From contig DASRFJ010000195.1 of the NCBI GenBank assembly GCA_035651595.1, positions 1-44,838 on the forward strand: DNA of 44,838 bases. Direction: 5' to 3'. How positions within the stretch are numbered: the stretch's first letter is position 1; each line of letters begins with the position of its first letter. Positions 14,498 to 21,644 of the stretch are shown piece by piece. A model generated the notes under the pieces. It was not told where the DNA came from. It made no database searches and was given only the letters and a program-made list of their open reading frames with translations. A program made the position numbers and the translations under genes. Source of the DNA: JAFARZ01 sp035651595 (lineage in GTDB: Bacteria; Actinomycetota; Actinomycetes; Streptosporangiales; Streptosporangiaceae).

Positions 14498-15091
14498 TCA
14501 GACGCGGACCCCGAAACGCCGCCACGTCTCCCTCGTGGCTTCCCTGGCGTGCGTCTCGTCGAGCCGCGCGTTGAGGTAAGGCTCATCGAGTTCGCACCGT
14601 GCGACGAGCGCGGCCATATCCTCCGCGTCGTGCTTGCCCTCATCGTGACCGCGCCTGAGCAGCGCCTTGAGGATGAGCGTATCCACCGGATCGACGACTG
14701 AGATCTCGGCCAGCTGCGTGGCATATGTTGTGAGCCGTTGGCGAGCAAGCCGGGTGAGGCGGAATGGATAGCGGGCGCCATTGGTGAGGATGTCCGCATG
14801 ACACATGAACTCAATTACGTCGCCTTCGCCGAGATACAGTGCCAGCCCATGACCCAGGTCCTCGGTCTTGGCGAACGGGAAAGTGTCGCGCAACGCCGAC
14901 ATGTCCTCGTCGCAAACGAGGAGGTCGACATCGGCTGGTACGCGATTGCTGGTGATGATGCTTACGTGCGAACCCCCGTACAAGCCATATCGGATACGCG
15001 CCCGCCCGAGACGTTGCAGGACGCATCGCAGCGGCTGAACTCTCCTGATCATCGAATCGATATTCTGCGCCACTTGCGCCGCAGGGCCCAC
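14498..15091 (-). CDS. Nucleotidyltransferase-fold protein
   Basis: Protein of 197 residues with the minimal nucleotidyltransferase signature: GGS at residues 39-41, then D54-V-D56 in a hydrophobic strand. This fits h-G-[GS] with a D-h-D metal pair, as in MNT or AbiEii-like domains. After the catalytic sheet comes a helical part (about 125-190) with DPVDTLILKALLRRGHDEGKHDAEDMAALV, typical of stand-alone transferases. I cannot name its substrate; tRNA, protein or a small molecule are all open. GTG 15091 is six bases after TACACT. It is divergent from the toroid-protein gene and convergent with the MBL gene, and is the left edge of the block absent from the mycobacterial order. Confidence 0.75.
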   Translation of the reverse strand: MGPAAQVAQNIDSMIRRVQPLRCVLQRLGRARIRYGLYGGSHVSIITSNRVPADVDLLVCDEDMSALRDTFPFAKTEDLGHGLALYLGEGDVIEFMCHADILTNGARYPFRLTRLARQRLTTYATQLAEISVVDPVDTLILKALLRRGHDEGKHDAEDMAALVARCELDEPYLNARLDETHAREATRETWRRFGVRV

Positions 15092-15164
15092 ATGAAAAGT
15101 GTAACTAGAAGCCCGGCTCCTGGACAGACTTCTGTTCGCGAGTGCGACGCGCTACCGTGGTGCC
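15092..15164. promoter_or_regulatory. Divergent leaderless promoters of the inserted block
   Basis: Minus-strand TACACT (plus 15098-15103) lies six bases before the GTG at 15091. Plus-strand TACCGT (15153-15158) lies six bases before the ATG at 15165. A single 73-base control region would therefore serve both arms of the block, supporting shared regulation. Confidence 0.5.
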
Positions 15165-16676
15165 ATGCTGGGGAAGTTCAGGGTCATGGACGCCCTGATC
15201 TCGGTCGGGCCATTTGCCGGGGCATTAACCACCTACGGGTTGCTGGTCGACGACCTGCAGGATGACTGGTTTGCCTACGTCGTCCTGAAATATATATTCG
15301 CGGCCGTCGCCGCATTGTGCGTCATGCTGGCGCTGCGAATGCTTGGACAGCGTTTTTCTGCTGCTCCTGCCATCCCCAGAGCAACCGAGACCGTGCCCGC
15401 GATGCTGCTAGCCCGTACGGATGTTAACCGGGACAACTCCCCTTTTACCATCTTCGCCAATACCACCCTGGCGTTGCAGGACGACATACGGACCGGCGTC
15501 TACGAGGGCAGGGCAACGTACGGATGGTCGCAATACCTAGGCGATACCGGGCCACCAACCGCGGTGGGGACCGCATACGGTCTCCGCATGGCGCTCGCGC
15601 TTGACATTCGCGGTTCAGCCATCAATTACGGGCGGCTGGTCGGAACGCTGCTCGAATTGCAGCGTCCTGGCGGCGGATGGGCGGCGAGTACGCAACGCGG
15701 CATCGGCCGGCCGGAAGTGACCGCGCTGGTGCTCGGCGCCGCCTGCCGGGTCGGCCTCGACGAGGGCTCTCGCATCGAACTCGTGAAGGTGCTGGAACGA
15801 CTCGCGGGTGCGGAGGACCCGGTCGGGATGAACCGCACCTCCGGTGTGGCGTCGATCGTCACCACGCTCGCCGACACGGCGCCCGCATCCGCGCTGCTTC
15901 CTGATCTGGCTGGGCGACTGGCTCGGGCGGCTAGCCCGGCTGGCAGCAAGGACTCGCCCGGTTCCTGGGGTGAGGTCCTGCGCGGCGGGACCCGCGGATC
16001 GGTGCCGCACACCGCGCGCGCTGTCGTGGCGTTGAAGAAGGCCGCGCGCGTACTCCCGAACAGCGCGCACCTGGAGTCCGCGGCGAATGCCGGTATTTCC
16101 TGGCTTGTAGCGGACGGCCGGTCCCTGACACCCACCGACGAGCAGATGCGGCGGCCGCTGGGCGGTGTCGACGTGGATGTTCTCGTGACCGGGCACTTCA
16201 CTGCGGCGTGGACCGCCCGGGCCATTATGAGCGCCGACGACCCCTATCGCCACCACGACGCGCTGAAGCGGGTCATGCGGGCGGTGCTAGAACCGCAGCG
16301 CTCCGGCGTCTGGTGCTGGCATGACGACGCCAAACCAGTGTGGATGACCTATCAGGGCATCAGCACTATCCGCGATTACCTGCTCAGGGGGTTTGAATGG
16401 CCACCGTTACAAATGTGCTGCGCATCGGCACCTGGAACCTTCACGAGGCGGCGCCTGCCGATGCGGGGCCTAGCGCAGCGGACGCGGCGCGCCAAGAAAT
16501 CATCGAGCTTCTCATTCACCACCAGCTGGATATCGTCGCGCTGCAGGAAGTCGATTTCCACGCTCCCGGGCGGTCGCGGACCCTTGACGCGATTGCGAAG
16601 TCAACGCCGCTGCGGTACACCGCCTCCAGCATGCTGTCGGAGTCGATGTTCGATCCCGCATGTGGGGCAGGGGTAG
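15165..16676 (+). CDS. Membrane-anchored alpha/alpha-toroid protein, frame runs on past its natural end
   Basis: Unnamed protein. Two N-terminal hydrophobic segments (about residues 8-27 and 37-60) should anchor it in the membrane. Residues about 95-409 look like the prenyltransferase/squalene-cyclase toroid, with Q-x-x-x-G-G-W at 166-172 and Q-R-S-G-V-W at 378-383, the QW-type repeat. I see no DxDD or other cyclase active-site motif, so binding or sensing is as likely as catalysis. From residue 410 the frame runs 93 Arg/Ser/Pro-rich residues out of phase through the EEP gene. A TGA at 16394-16396, directly before the EEP ATG, lies one frame away beyond a run of five G. The real protein probably ends near 16396, by indel, sequencing error or frameshift. 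Confidence 0.65.
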   Translation: MLGKFRVMDALISVGPFAGALTTYGLLVDDLQDDWFAYVVLKYIFAAVAALCVMLALRMLGQRFSAAPAIPRATETVPAMLLARTDVNRDNSPFTIFANTTLALQDDIRTGVYEGRATYGWSQYLGDTGPPTAVGTAYGLRMALALDIRGSAINYGRLVGTLLELQRPGGGWAASTQRGIGRPEVTALVLGAACRVGLDEGSRIELVKVLERLAGAEDPVGMNRTSGVASIVTTLADTAPASALLPDLAGRLARAASPAGSKDSPGSWGEVLRGGTRGSVPHTARAVVALKKAARVLPNSAHLESAANAGISWLVADGRSLTPTDEQMRRPLGGVDVDVLVTGHFTAAWTARAIMSADDPYRHHDALKRVMRAVLEPQRSGVWCWHDDAKPVWMTYQGISTIRDYLLRGFEWPPLQMCCASAPGTFTRRRLPMRGLAQRTRRAKKSSSFSFTTSWISSRCRKSISTLPGGRGPLTRLRSQRRCGTPPPACCRSRCSIPHVGQG

Positions 16677-17167
16677 CCATAGCGAGCAGGTTCCCGCTAG
16701 ATAACGTGGTACGACGGCTATTCGAGAATCCCGACCTGACCGGAGAGCTCGACGGCGCGCCCATCCGGATGTTCGACAAGGGATACGTGTCGGCGGTGCT
16801 GGGGGTAGCCGGGCGCATCGTCTCGTTCATATCGTTGCACTCGTTCCCGTTTCACCTGTTCGGCCGGGATGCCGAAGATCCGGCGTTCCGTCATATCTGG
16901 TCCGCTCTCTCGGCCGATCTCGCGACGCTGACGCCCGCGCCGCTTATCGTGTGCGGTGATTTCAATACCAGCAGGCGTGACCTGCTCTCCCGCGACCGCA
17001 AGCTCCGGCTGTCCCGCGCTATCACCCGGCAGCCGACATACCAGGATCAGACGATCGACGACATGCTCTTCAGCCGGCATTTCGAGCTGGTAAACGTGGC
17101 GGTCGTTGATAACTTCTCCGACCACAGGCTTTGCCTCGCCGAGGTGGCGGTGGAGCGCGCACGATGA
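16397..17167 (+). CDS. Endonuclease/exonuclease/phosphatase (EEP) family protein
   Basis: Metal-dependent phosphodiesterase or phosphatase fold, 256 residues, with the full active-site set. Seen are N14 in TWNLH, E51 in ALQEVD, H148 in SLHSF, D188 and N190 in GDFN, D221 in TIDDMLF, and S241-D242-H243 in NFSDHRL. It should therefore be catalytically competent; nuclease, phospholipid or inositide phosphatase activity are all possible in this family. No signal peptide is seen, so it is likely cytoplasmic, beside the membrane-anchored partner. CAGGGGG precedes the ATG at 16397. It follows the toroid gene without a gap and overlaps the next gene by ATGA. Confidence 0.85.
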   Translation: MATVTNVLRIGTWNLHEAAPADAGPSAADAARQEIIELLIHHQLDIVALQEVDFHAPGRSRTLDAIAKSTPLRYTASSMLSESMFDPACGAGVAIASRFPLDNVVRRLFENPDLTGELDGAPIRMFDKGYVSAVLGVAGRIVSFISLHSFPFHLFGRDAEDPAFRHIWSALSADLATLTPAPLIVCGDFNTSRRDLLSRDRKLRLSRAITRQPTYQDQTIDDMLFSRHFELVNVAVVDNFSDHRLCLAEVAVERAR

Positions 17168-17892
17168 CGAACGTGACCAGCCTGCCGACCGATATTGCCG
17201 CGTTCGACGCAGATCTCCGGCGCATTCTAACCACCTGCCCGACAAATGAACGTGCGGCCGAGATAGCGGCTTTCACCCGGCGCTACAGCGAACGGGACCC
17301 GGTGACCGGCATCGTCGGCGCGGTATGCGCGAGCAGTAACATGCTCGTCGCATGCGCCGGGAAATCCGTCCGGCACCCTCTCGGGTTTGACAAGTTCGTC
17401 CTGCACTCCGCTGATCTCTATCAGCTTCGTCTCCACGTATGGTGGCCCGGAGAGGCCCATGACATCGAGCACATCCACAACCACAGGTTCTCGTTCGTCT
17501 CCGGGATCATCGCTGGCCAGATCAGCGTCGCCTCCTACCGGCTGGAACGCCACGGTGTGCCGCACACCCGGTTCAGGGAGACGAAGGATCCGGTGGCTGG
17601 CCGGTACGCGTACCGGCCGTCCGGGCCTGTGGAGGCGACGCTCGCGAGCCTGCAGACGCTGTGCACCGGCTGCGCGTATTACCTGGATTCGGGTGAACTG
17701 CATCGCGTGCAGGCTGCTGGGGGCGGCCTGGCTGCCACGCTGTTCATCCGTTTTCCGCGGAACCGTGAGAACACCGATGTCCTGGTCGCCGCGAATGGGG
17801 CGCTTCCGGTGACCGGATGGCGCGAGACCATGGGCGTCGACGAGACAAGACGGCGGCTGGGGTCATTCGCCAGCATGATGAGCGCCGCGTAA
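17164..17892 (+). CDS. Cupin-like metal-binding protein
   Basis: Protein of 242 residues, not assigned to a named enzyme. Residues 101-120 carry H103-x-H105-N-H107 followed by a strand ending G-I-I-A-G-Q, and residues 176-182 carry S-G-E-L-H180-R-V. Together they resemble the two cupin motifs H-x-H and E/G-x-H of mononuclear iron proteins such as cysteine-dioxygenase relatives. The preceding strand LYQLRLHVWWPG fits the barrel. ATG 17164 overlaps the EEP stop (ATGA), so the two are translationally coupled; an in-frame ATG at 17131 lies inside the EEP gene. It is the last gene of the inserted block; the rph promoter hexamer overlaps its stop. Confidence 0.65.
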   Translation: MTNVTSLPTDIAAFDADLRRILTTCPTNERAAEIAAFTRRYSERDPVTGIVGAVCASSNMLVACAGKSVRHPLGFDKFVLHSADLYQLRLHVWWPGEAHDIEHIHNHRFSFVSGIIAGQISVASYRLERHGVPHTRFRETKDPVAGRYAYRPSGPVEATLASLQTLCTGCAYYLDSGELHRVQAAGGGLAATLFIRFPRNRENTDVLVAANGALPVTGWRETMGVDETRRRLGSFASMMSAA

Positions 17893-17905
17893 TAAGCTTG
17901 CGGGC
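17893..17905 (+). promoter_or_regulatory. Leaderless promoter of rph
   Basis: TAAGCT (17893-17898) is followed by seven bases and ATG at 17906. The hexamer begins directly at the stop codon of the cupin-like gene, so rph is separately promoted. Confidence 0.5.
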
Positions 17906-18625
17906 ATGCCGCGACCCGATGGACGTTCCGTCAAAGACCTGCGCCCGGTGACGTTCACCCGGGGCTGGCTGCAGCACGCCGAGGGCTCGGTGCTGGTGGA
18001 GTTCGGCGCCACGAGGGTGCTGTGTGCCGCGAGCGTCACCGAGGACGTGCCGCGCTGGCGGCGGGGGAGCGGGCTCGGCTGGGTGACCGCCGAGTATGCG
18101 ATGCTGCCCCGGGCGACGAACACCCGCGGCGACCGCGAGTCGGTCAAGGGCCGGCTCGGCGGGCGCACCCAGGAGATCTCCCGCCTGGTCGGCCGGTCGC
18201 TCCGGGCGTGCGTGGACTACAAGGCGCTGGGCGAGAACACGATCGTCATCGACTGCGACGTGCTCCAGGCCGACGGCGGCACGCGTACCGCGGCGGTGAC
18301 CGGCGGGTACGTCGCACTCGCCGACGCGGTCGGGTGGCTGCGGGAGCGCAAGCGGTGCAAGGGCGACCCGCTGGTCGGCTCGGTGAGCGCGGTCAGCGTG
18401 GGCGTCATCGGCGGCGAGGCACGGCTCGACCTGTGCTACGAGGAAGACGTCGTGGCCGAGACGGACATGAACGTGGTGTGCACCGGCACCGGCGACTTCG
18501 TGGAGATCCAGGGGACCGCCGAGCGCGATCCGTTCAGCCGGGCGCAGCTCGGCGACCTGCTCGACCTGGCCGCGGCAGGCTGCGCCGAGCTGACCAGGCT
18601 GCAGAAAGCCGCGCTGGGTGGCTGA
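17906..18625 (+). CDS. rph: Ribonuclease PH
   Basis: Phosphorolytic 3'-5' exoribonuclease that trims tRNA precursors; forms a hexameric ring. The 239 residues show the family start P-R-P-D-G-R, then TRGWLQHAEGSVLVEFGATRVLCAASV, the phosphate-binding LPRATNTR (about 63-70), the GRTQEISRLVGRSLRA helix, and ADGGTRTAAVTGGYVAL with the catalytic acidic region DLCYEEDVVAETDMNVV. It overlaps rdgB by eight bases, as in mycobacteria. The gene is intact and the start is set by the TAAGCT hexamer. Confidence 0.96.
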   Translation: MPRPDGRSVKDLRPVTFTRGWLQHAEGSVLVEFGATRVLCAASVTEDVPRWRRGSGLGWVTAEYAMLPRATNTRGDRESVKGRLGGRTQEISRLVGRSLRACVDYKALGENTIVIDCDVLQADGGTRTAAVTGGYVALADAVGWLRERKRCKGDPLVGSVSAVSVGVIGGEARLDLCYEEDVVAETDMNVVCTGTGDFVEIQGTAERDPFSRAQLGDLLDLAAAGCAELTRLQKAALGG

Positions 18626-19247
18626 GCTAGCAGAGCCGGCTGCGCCGGCGGGCTCCGTCGTCCTGGCCACGAGGAACGAGGGCAAGATCCGGGAGCTGGC
18701 CCGGATCCTGGCGTCAAGCGGCGTCGAGGTCATCGGCCTCGGTAAGTTTCCCGACGCGCCGGACGTCGCCGAGACCGGCGCCACGTTCGAGGAGAACGCC
18801 CTGCTGAAGGCGCGCGCGATCGCGGCGTATACCGGCCTGCCGTCGGTGGCCGACGACTCGGGGCTGTGCGTGGACGCGCTGAACGGCATGCCCGGCATAC
18901 TGTCCGCCCGCTGGGCGGGGCGGCACGGCGACGACAAGGCCAACCTGGACCTGGTGCTGGCCCAAGTATCAGATGTGCCGGACGACCGGCGCGGCGCGCA
19001 GTTCGTCTGCGCGGCGGCGCTCGTCCTGCCGTACCAGGAGACGTTCACCGAGCAGGTGGTGACCGGGCAGGTGGACGGGGTGCTGATCCGGGAGCCGCGC
19101 GGGGCCGGCGGGTTCGGCTACGACCCGATCTTCCGGCCGGCCGGATACGACGTCACGACGGCCGAGATGACGCCCGAGGAAAAAGACGCGATCAGCCACC
19201 GCGGCAAGGCGTTCCGTGCGATCGCCCCGTTCCTGCGTGGCGCCTGA
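18618..19247 (+). CDS. rdgB: Non-canonical purine NTP pyrophosphatase RdgB/HAM1
   Basis: Hydrolyses dITP, ITP and XTP to monophosphates, cleaning the nucleotide pool. Hallmarks are VLATRNEGKIREL near residue 15 (the A-T-x-N-x-x-K nucleotide motif), VADDSGLCVDAL with the catalytic aspartates (about 77-88), ARWAGRH, GFGYDPIF (about 156-163) and SHRGKAFRA. The length of 209 residues is normal. The GTG at 18618 lies inside the end of rph, so translation is coupled. Confidence 0.95.
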   Translation: MAELAEPAAPAGSVVLATRNEGKIRELARILASSGVEVIGLGKFPDAPDVAETGATFEENALLKARAIAAYTGLPSVADDSGLCVDALNGMPGILSARWAGRHGDDKANLDLVLAQVSDVPDDRRGAQFVCAAALVLPYQETFTEQVVTGQVDGVLIREPRGAGGFGYDPIFRPAGYDVTTAEMTPEEKDAISHRGKAFRAIAPFLRGA

Positions 19248-19262
19248 GGGTCCCGGAGACGA

Positions 19263-19274
19263 TAACGTTGCTCC
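19263..19274 (+). promoter_or_regulatory. Leaderless promoter of bcp
   Basis: TAACGT (19263-19268) is followed by six bases and ATG at 19275. Confidence 0.5.
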
Positions 19275-19745
19275 ATGACTGGTGAGCGGCTTTCCCCCGG
19301 CGATACTGCGCCCGATTTCACGCTGCCCGACGCGGACGGCAATCCGGTCAGCCTGTCCGCGTACCGCGGCCAGCGGGTGATCGTCTACTTCTACCCGGCG
19401 GCGATGACGCCGGGGTGCACGAAGCAGGCGTGTGACTTCCGGGACAGCTTGGCCGACCTGGCCAAGCAGGACATCGCGGTGCTCGGCATCTCGCCGGACG
19501 CGCCGGCCAAGCTGGCGAAGTTCCGGGAGAAGGAGGCGCTGACGTTCCCGCTGCTGTCCGACGCGGACCGCACGGTCATGCAGGCGTTCGGCGCGTACGG
19601 GGAGAAGAAGCTGTACGGCAAGGTCACGGTCGGCGTGATCCGCTCGACGTTCGTCATCGACGGCGACGGCAAGATCGAGAAGGCGCAGTACGGCGTGAAG
19701 GCGACCGGGCACGTTGCCCGGCTGCGGACCGAACTCGGCCTCTAG
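19275..19745 (+). CDS. bcp: Thiol peroxidase of the BCP/PrxQ family
   Basis: Peroxiredoxin of 156 residues reducing hydrogen and organic peroxides with thioredoxin. The peroxidatic cysteine C48 lies in T-P-G-C-T and the resolving cysteine C53 five residues on, the classic atypical 2-Cys BCP pattern. Also seen are DFTLPDADGNPVSLS, VIVYFYPAAMTPGC and the conserved R-S-T-F-V-I-D segment near residue 120. It has its own leaderless start 27 bases after rdgB. Position 46 has P where Y-x-x-D-x-T-P is common; the A-A-M variant before T-P-G-C is unusual but not inactivating. Confidence 0.94.
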   Translation: MTGERLSPGDTAPDFTLPDADGNPVSLSAYRGQRVIVYFYPAAMTPGCTKQACDFRDSLADLAKQDIAVLGISPDAPAKLAKFREKEALTFPLLSDADRTVMQAFGAYGEKKLYGKVTVGVIRSTFVIDGDGKIEKAQYGVKATGHVARLRTELGL

Positions 19746-19771
19746 CCGGGTACGCTGTCCTGACGCGACCC

Positions 19772-19854
19772 GCGGGCGTGGCGAAATGGCATACGCGGCA
19801 GGTTTAGGTCCTGTTGGTGGCGACACCGTGGGGGTTCAAATCCCCCCGCCCGCA
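19772..19854 (+). tRNA. tRNA-Leu (anticodon UAG)
   Basis: Acceptor arms GCGGGCG (19772-19778) and CGCCCGC (19847-19853) pair fully and A at 19854 is the discriminator. The anticodon stem GCAGG/CCTGT encloses the loop TTTAGGT with anticodon TAG at 19805-19807. A long variable arm follows, as in class II tRNAs, and the T arm holds GGTTCAAATCC. The 3' CCA is not encoded. It reads CUA and, by wobble, other CUN leucine codons. Confidence 0.95.
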
Positions 19855-20072
19855 CAGTGATACGCGGCCGTTCGGATGAGCTTGCTTGACCGGTGGCTGA
19901 CCCGAACAATGTGGTGATTTACCCCACCGTGGTAACCTGACCCCTGGTGCGGAGGGTCAATCTTCCACGATGGGATTATCTTCCACATCGATGCGGAGGC
20001 AGGAGGTGTCCCCTCGCCGCGTTCCCGTTCGTCGAGGCAGGAGACTATCGTTCAGACGGAACGGAGACACCT

Positions 20073-20414
20073 ATGCAGTACGCCTTGCTCATCTACCACA
20101 TGCCCGGTGCTCTGGAGGCGCTCAGCGCCGAAGAGCGGGAGAAGGTAAGCCAGGAGTACTGGGCGCTCCGGGGTGAGCCGGAGGTTACCGGCGGCGTCGC
20201 CCTGCACCCCGTCGAGACCGCGACCACGGTCCGGAACCAGGACGGAAAGACGCTGGTCACCGACGGGCCGTTCGCCGACACCAAGGAGATCTTCGGCGGG
20301 TTCTACCTGCTCGAGGCCGAGAACCTGGACGAGGCCACGAAGATCGCGGCCCGCGTCCCGGCGGTCCGCCTGGGCGGCTCGGTGGAGATCCGGCCGGTGA
20401 GGACCCGGCCCTGA
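20073..20414 (+). CDS. YCII-related DGPF-domain protein
   Basis: Small protein of 113 residues of the YCII/DGPF family: start M-Q-Y-A-L-L-I-Y, middle LVTDGPFADTKEIFGGFYLLE containing D-G-P-F, then a ferredoxin-like beta-alpha-beta end GGSVEIRPV. Function is unknown, but DGPF proteins are the regular neighbours of ECF42 sigma factors and are among their targets in Streptomyces. ATG 20073 follows ACGGAGAC. The next gene, an ECF sigma factor, overlaps its stop. The 218-base spacer after the tRNA holds no other gene. Confidence 0.92.
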   Translation: MQYALLIYHMPGALEALSAEEREKVSQEYWALRGEPEVTGGVALHPVETATTVRNQDGKTLVTDGPFADTKEIFGGFYLLEAENLDEATKIAARVPAVRLGGSVEIRPVRTRP

Positions 20415-21583
20415 CACCAGTCGAGGACGTCTTCCGCGAACAGTGGAGCCGGGTGCTGGCGGCGCTGATCAGCTACTTCGGTGACTTCGACCTTGCGGAG
20501 GAGGCGGCCGCGGAGGCGTTCGCGACCGCGGCGCAGCGCTGGCCGTCCGACGGGGTGCCGGACAATCCGGCCGCGTGGCTGGTGACCACCGCGCGGCACC
20601 GCGCGATCGACCGGCTGCGTCGGGACCGGGTCCTGGCCGGCAAACTCCGCCTGCTCGCGGCGACAGAAACTACTCATTGGGACGACGACGTGGACGATAC
20701 CGCGATCCCGGACGAGCGCCTTGAGCTCATCTTCACCTGCTGCCATCCGGCCCTGGCGACCGAAGCCCAGGTGGCGCTCACCCTGCGCGCCGTGGCGGGG
20801 CTCACCAACGACGAGATCGCGCGGGCGTTCCTGGTCTCCGGGGAGACCATGAAGCGCCGGCTGACCCGGGCGAAGACGAAGATCAGCACGGCCGGCATCC
20901 CGTTCAGCGTCCCGCCGCCGGACGTACTGCCGGAGCGCCTCGCGGCGGTGCTCGCGGTGGTCTACCTCATCTTCAACGAGGGGTACGACCGCGCGCCCGA
21001 GCTGGCCGCGGAAGCCATCCGGCTGGGCCGGGTGCTCGCTGCCCTGCTGCGCGACGAGTCAGAGGTCAGCGGCCTGCTGGCGCTGATGCTGCTGCACGAG
21101 GCCCGTCGGGCGGCGCGGTTCGACGGCCAGGACCTCGTGCTGCTCCAGGACCAGGACCGGTCGAAGTGGAGCTGGCCGGACATCGAGGAAGGCCGCGCGA
21201 TCCTGGACCGGCTCGACCTCGACCGGAGTTCAACGGGACCTTATGTGATCCAGGCGGCGATCGCCGCGCTGCAGACCGAGGAGCGGCTCGACTGGCCGCG
21301 GATCTCCGCGCTGTACACCGCGCTCGCCGACCTGACCGGCTCCCCCGTGATCCGGCTGAACAGCGCGGTCGCGATCGCGGAAGCCGACGGGCCGGCCGTC
21401 GCGCTGGCCGTCGTCGACCGCCTCGACCTGCCGGACTACCAGTACTGGCACTCCACCAGGGCGGAACTGCTGCGCCGCCTGGGCCGCGCCGACGAGGCAC
21501 GCGCGGCGTACCGGGAGGCCCTGGCGCGCGCCAGGACCGAGCCAGAACGCCGGTTCCTCGAGGGCCGCATCGCGAATTTCTGA
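20411..21583 (+). CDS. ECF42-type RNA polymerase sigma factor
   Basis: Extracytoplasmic-function sigma factor with C-terminal extension. Region 2 is seen at FREQWSRVLAALISYFGDFDLAEEAAAEAF with P-x-x-P-A-A-W-L, region 4 at LTLRAVAGLTNDEIARAFLVSGETMKRRLTRAK. The long C-terminal part (about residues 185-390) is the helical TPR-like domain of the ECF42/SigJ-like class, with FNEGYDRAPELAAEAIRLGR and LDWPRISALYTALADLTGSPVIRLNSAVAIAE. No anti-sigma gene is adjacent. The frame's first ATG/GTG/TTG is GTG 20453, which would cut off the start of region 2. The CTG at 20411 overlaps the DGPF gene stop as CTGA and restores the family N-terminus, so I use it. Control probably acts through the C-terminal domain. 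Confidence 0.88.
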   Translation: MTPVEDVFREQWSRVLAALISYFGDFDLAEEAAAEAFATAAQRWPSDGVPDNPAAWLVTTARHRAIDRLRRDRVLAGKLRLLAATETTHWDDDVDDTAIPDERLELIFTCCHPALATEAQVALTLRAVAGLTNDEIARAFLVSGETMKRRLTRAKTKISTAGIPFSVPPPDVLPERLAAVLAVVYLIFNEGYDRAPELAAEAIRLGRVLAALLRDESEVSGLLALMLLHEARRAARFDGQDLVLLQDQDRSKWSWPDIEEGRAILDRLDLDRSSTGPYVIQAAIAALQTEERLDWPRISALYTALADLTGSPVIRLNSAVAIAEADGPAVALAVVDRLDLPDYQYWHSTRAELLRRLGRADEARAAYREALARARTEPERRFLEGRIANF

Positions 21584-21644
21584 TCCCGGGCTGTCCCCGT
21601 TCTCCGCTCCCGTTCGTCAAGGCGGCGAGAGTAAGGAGAGAGCG

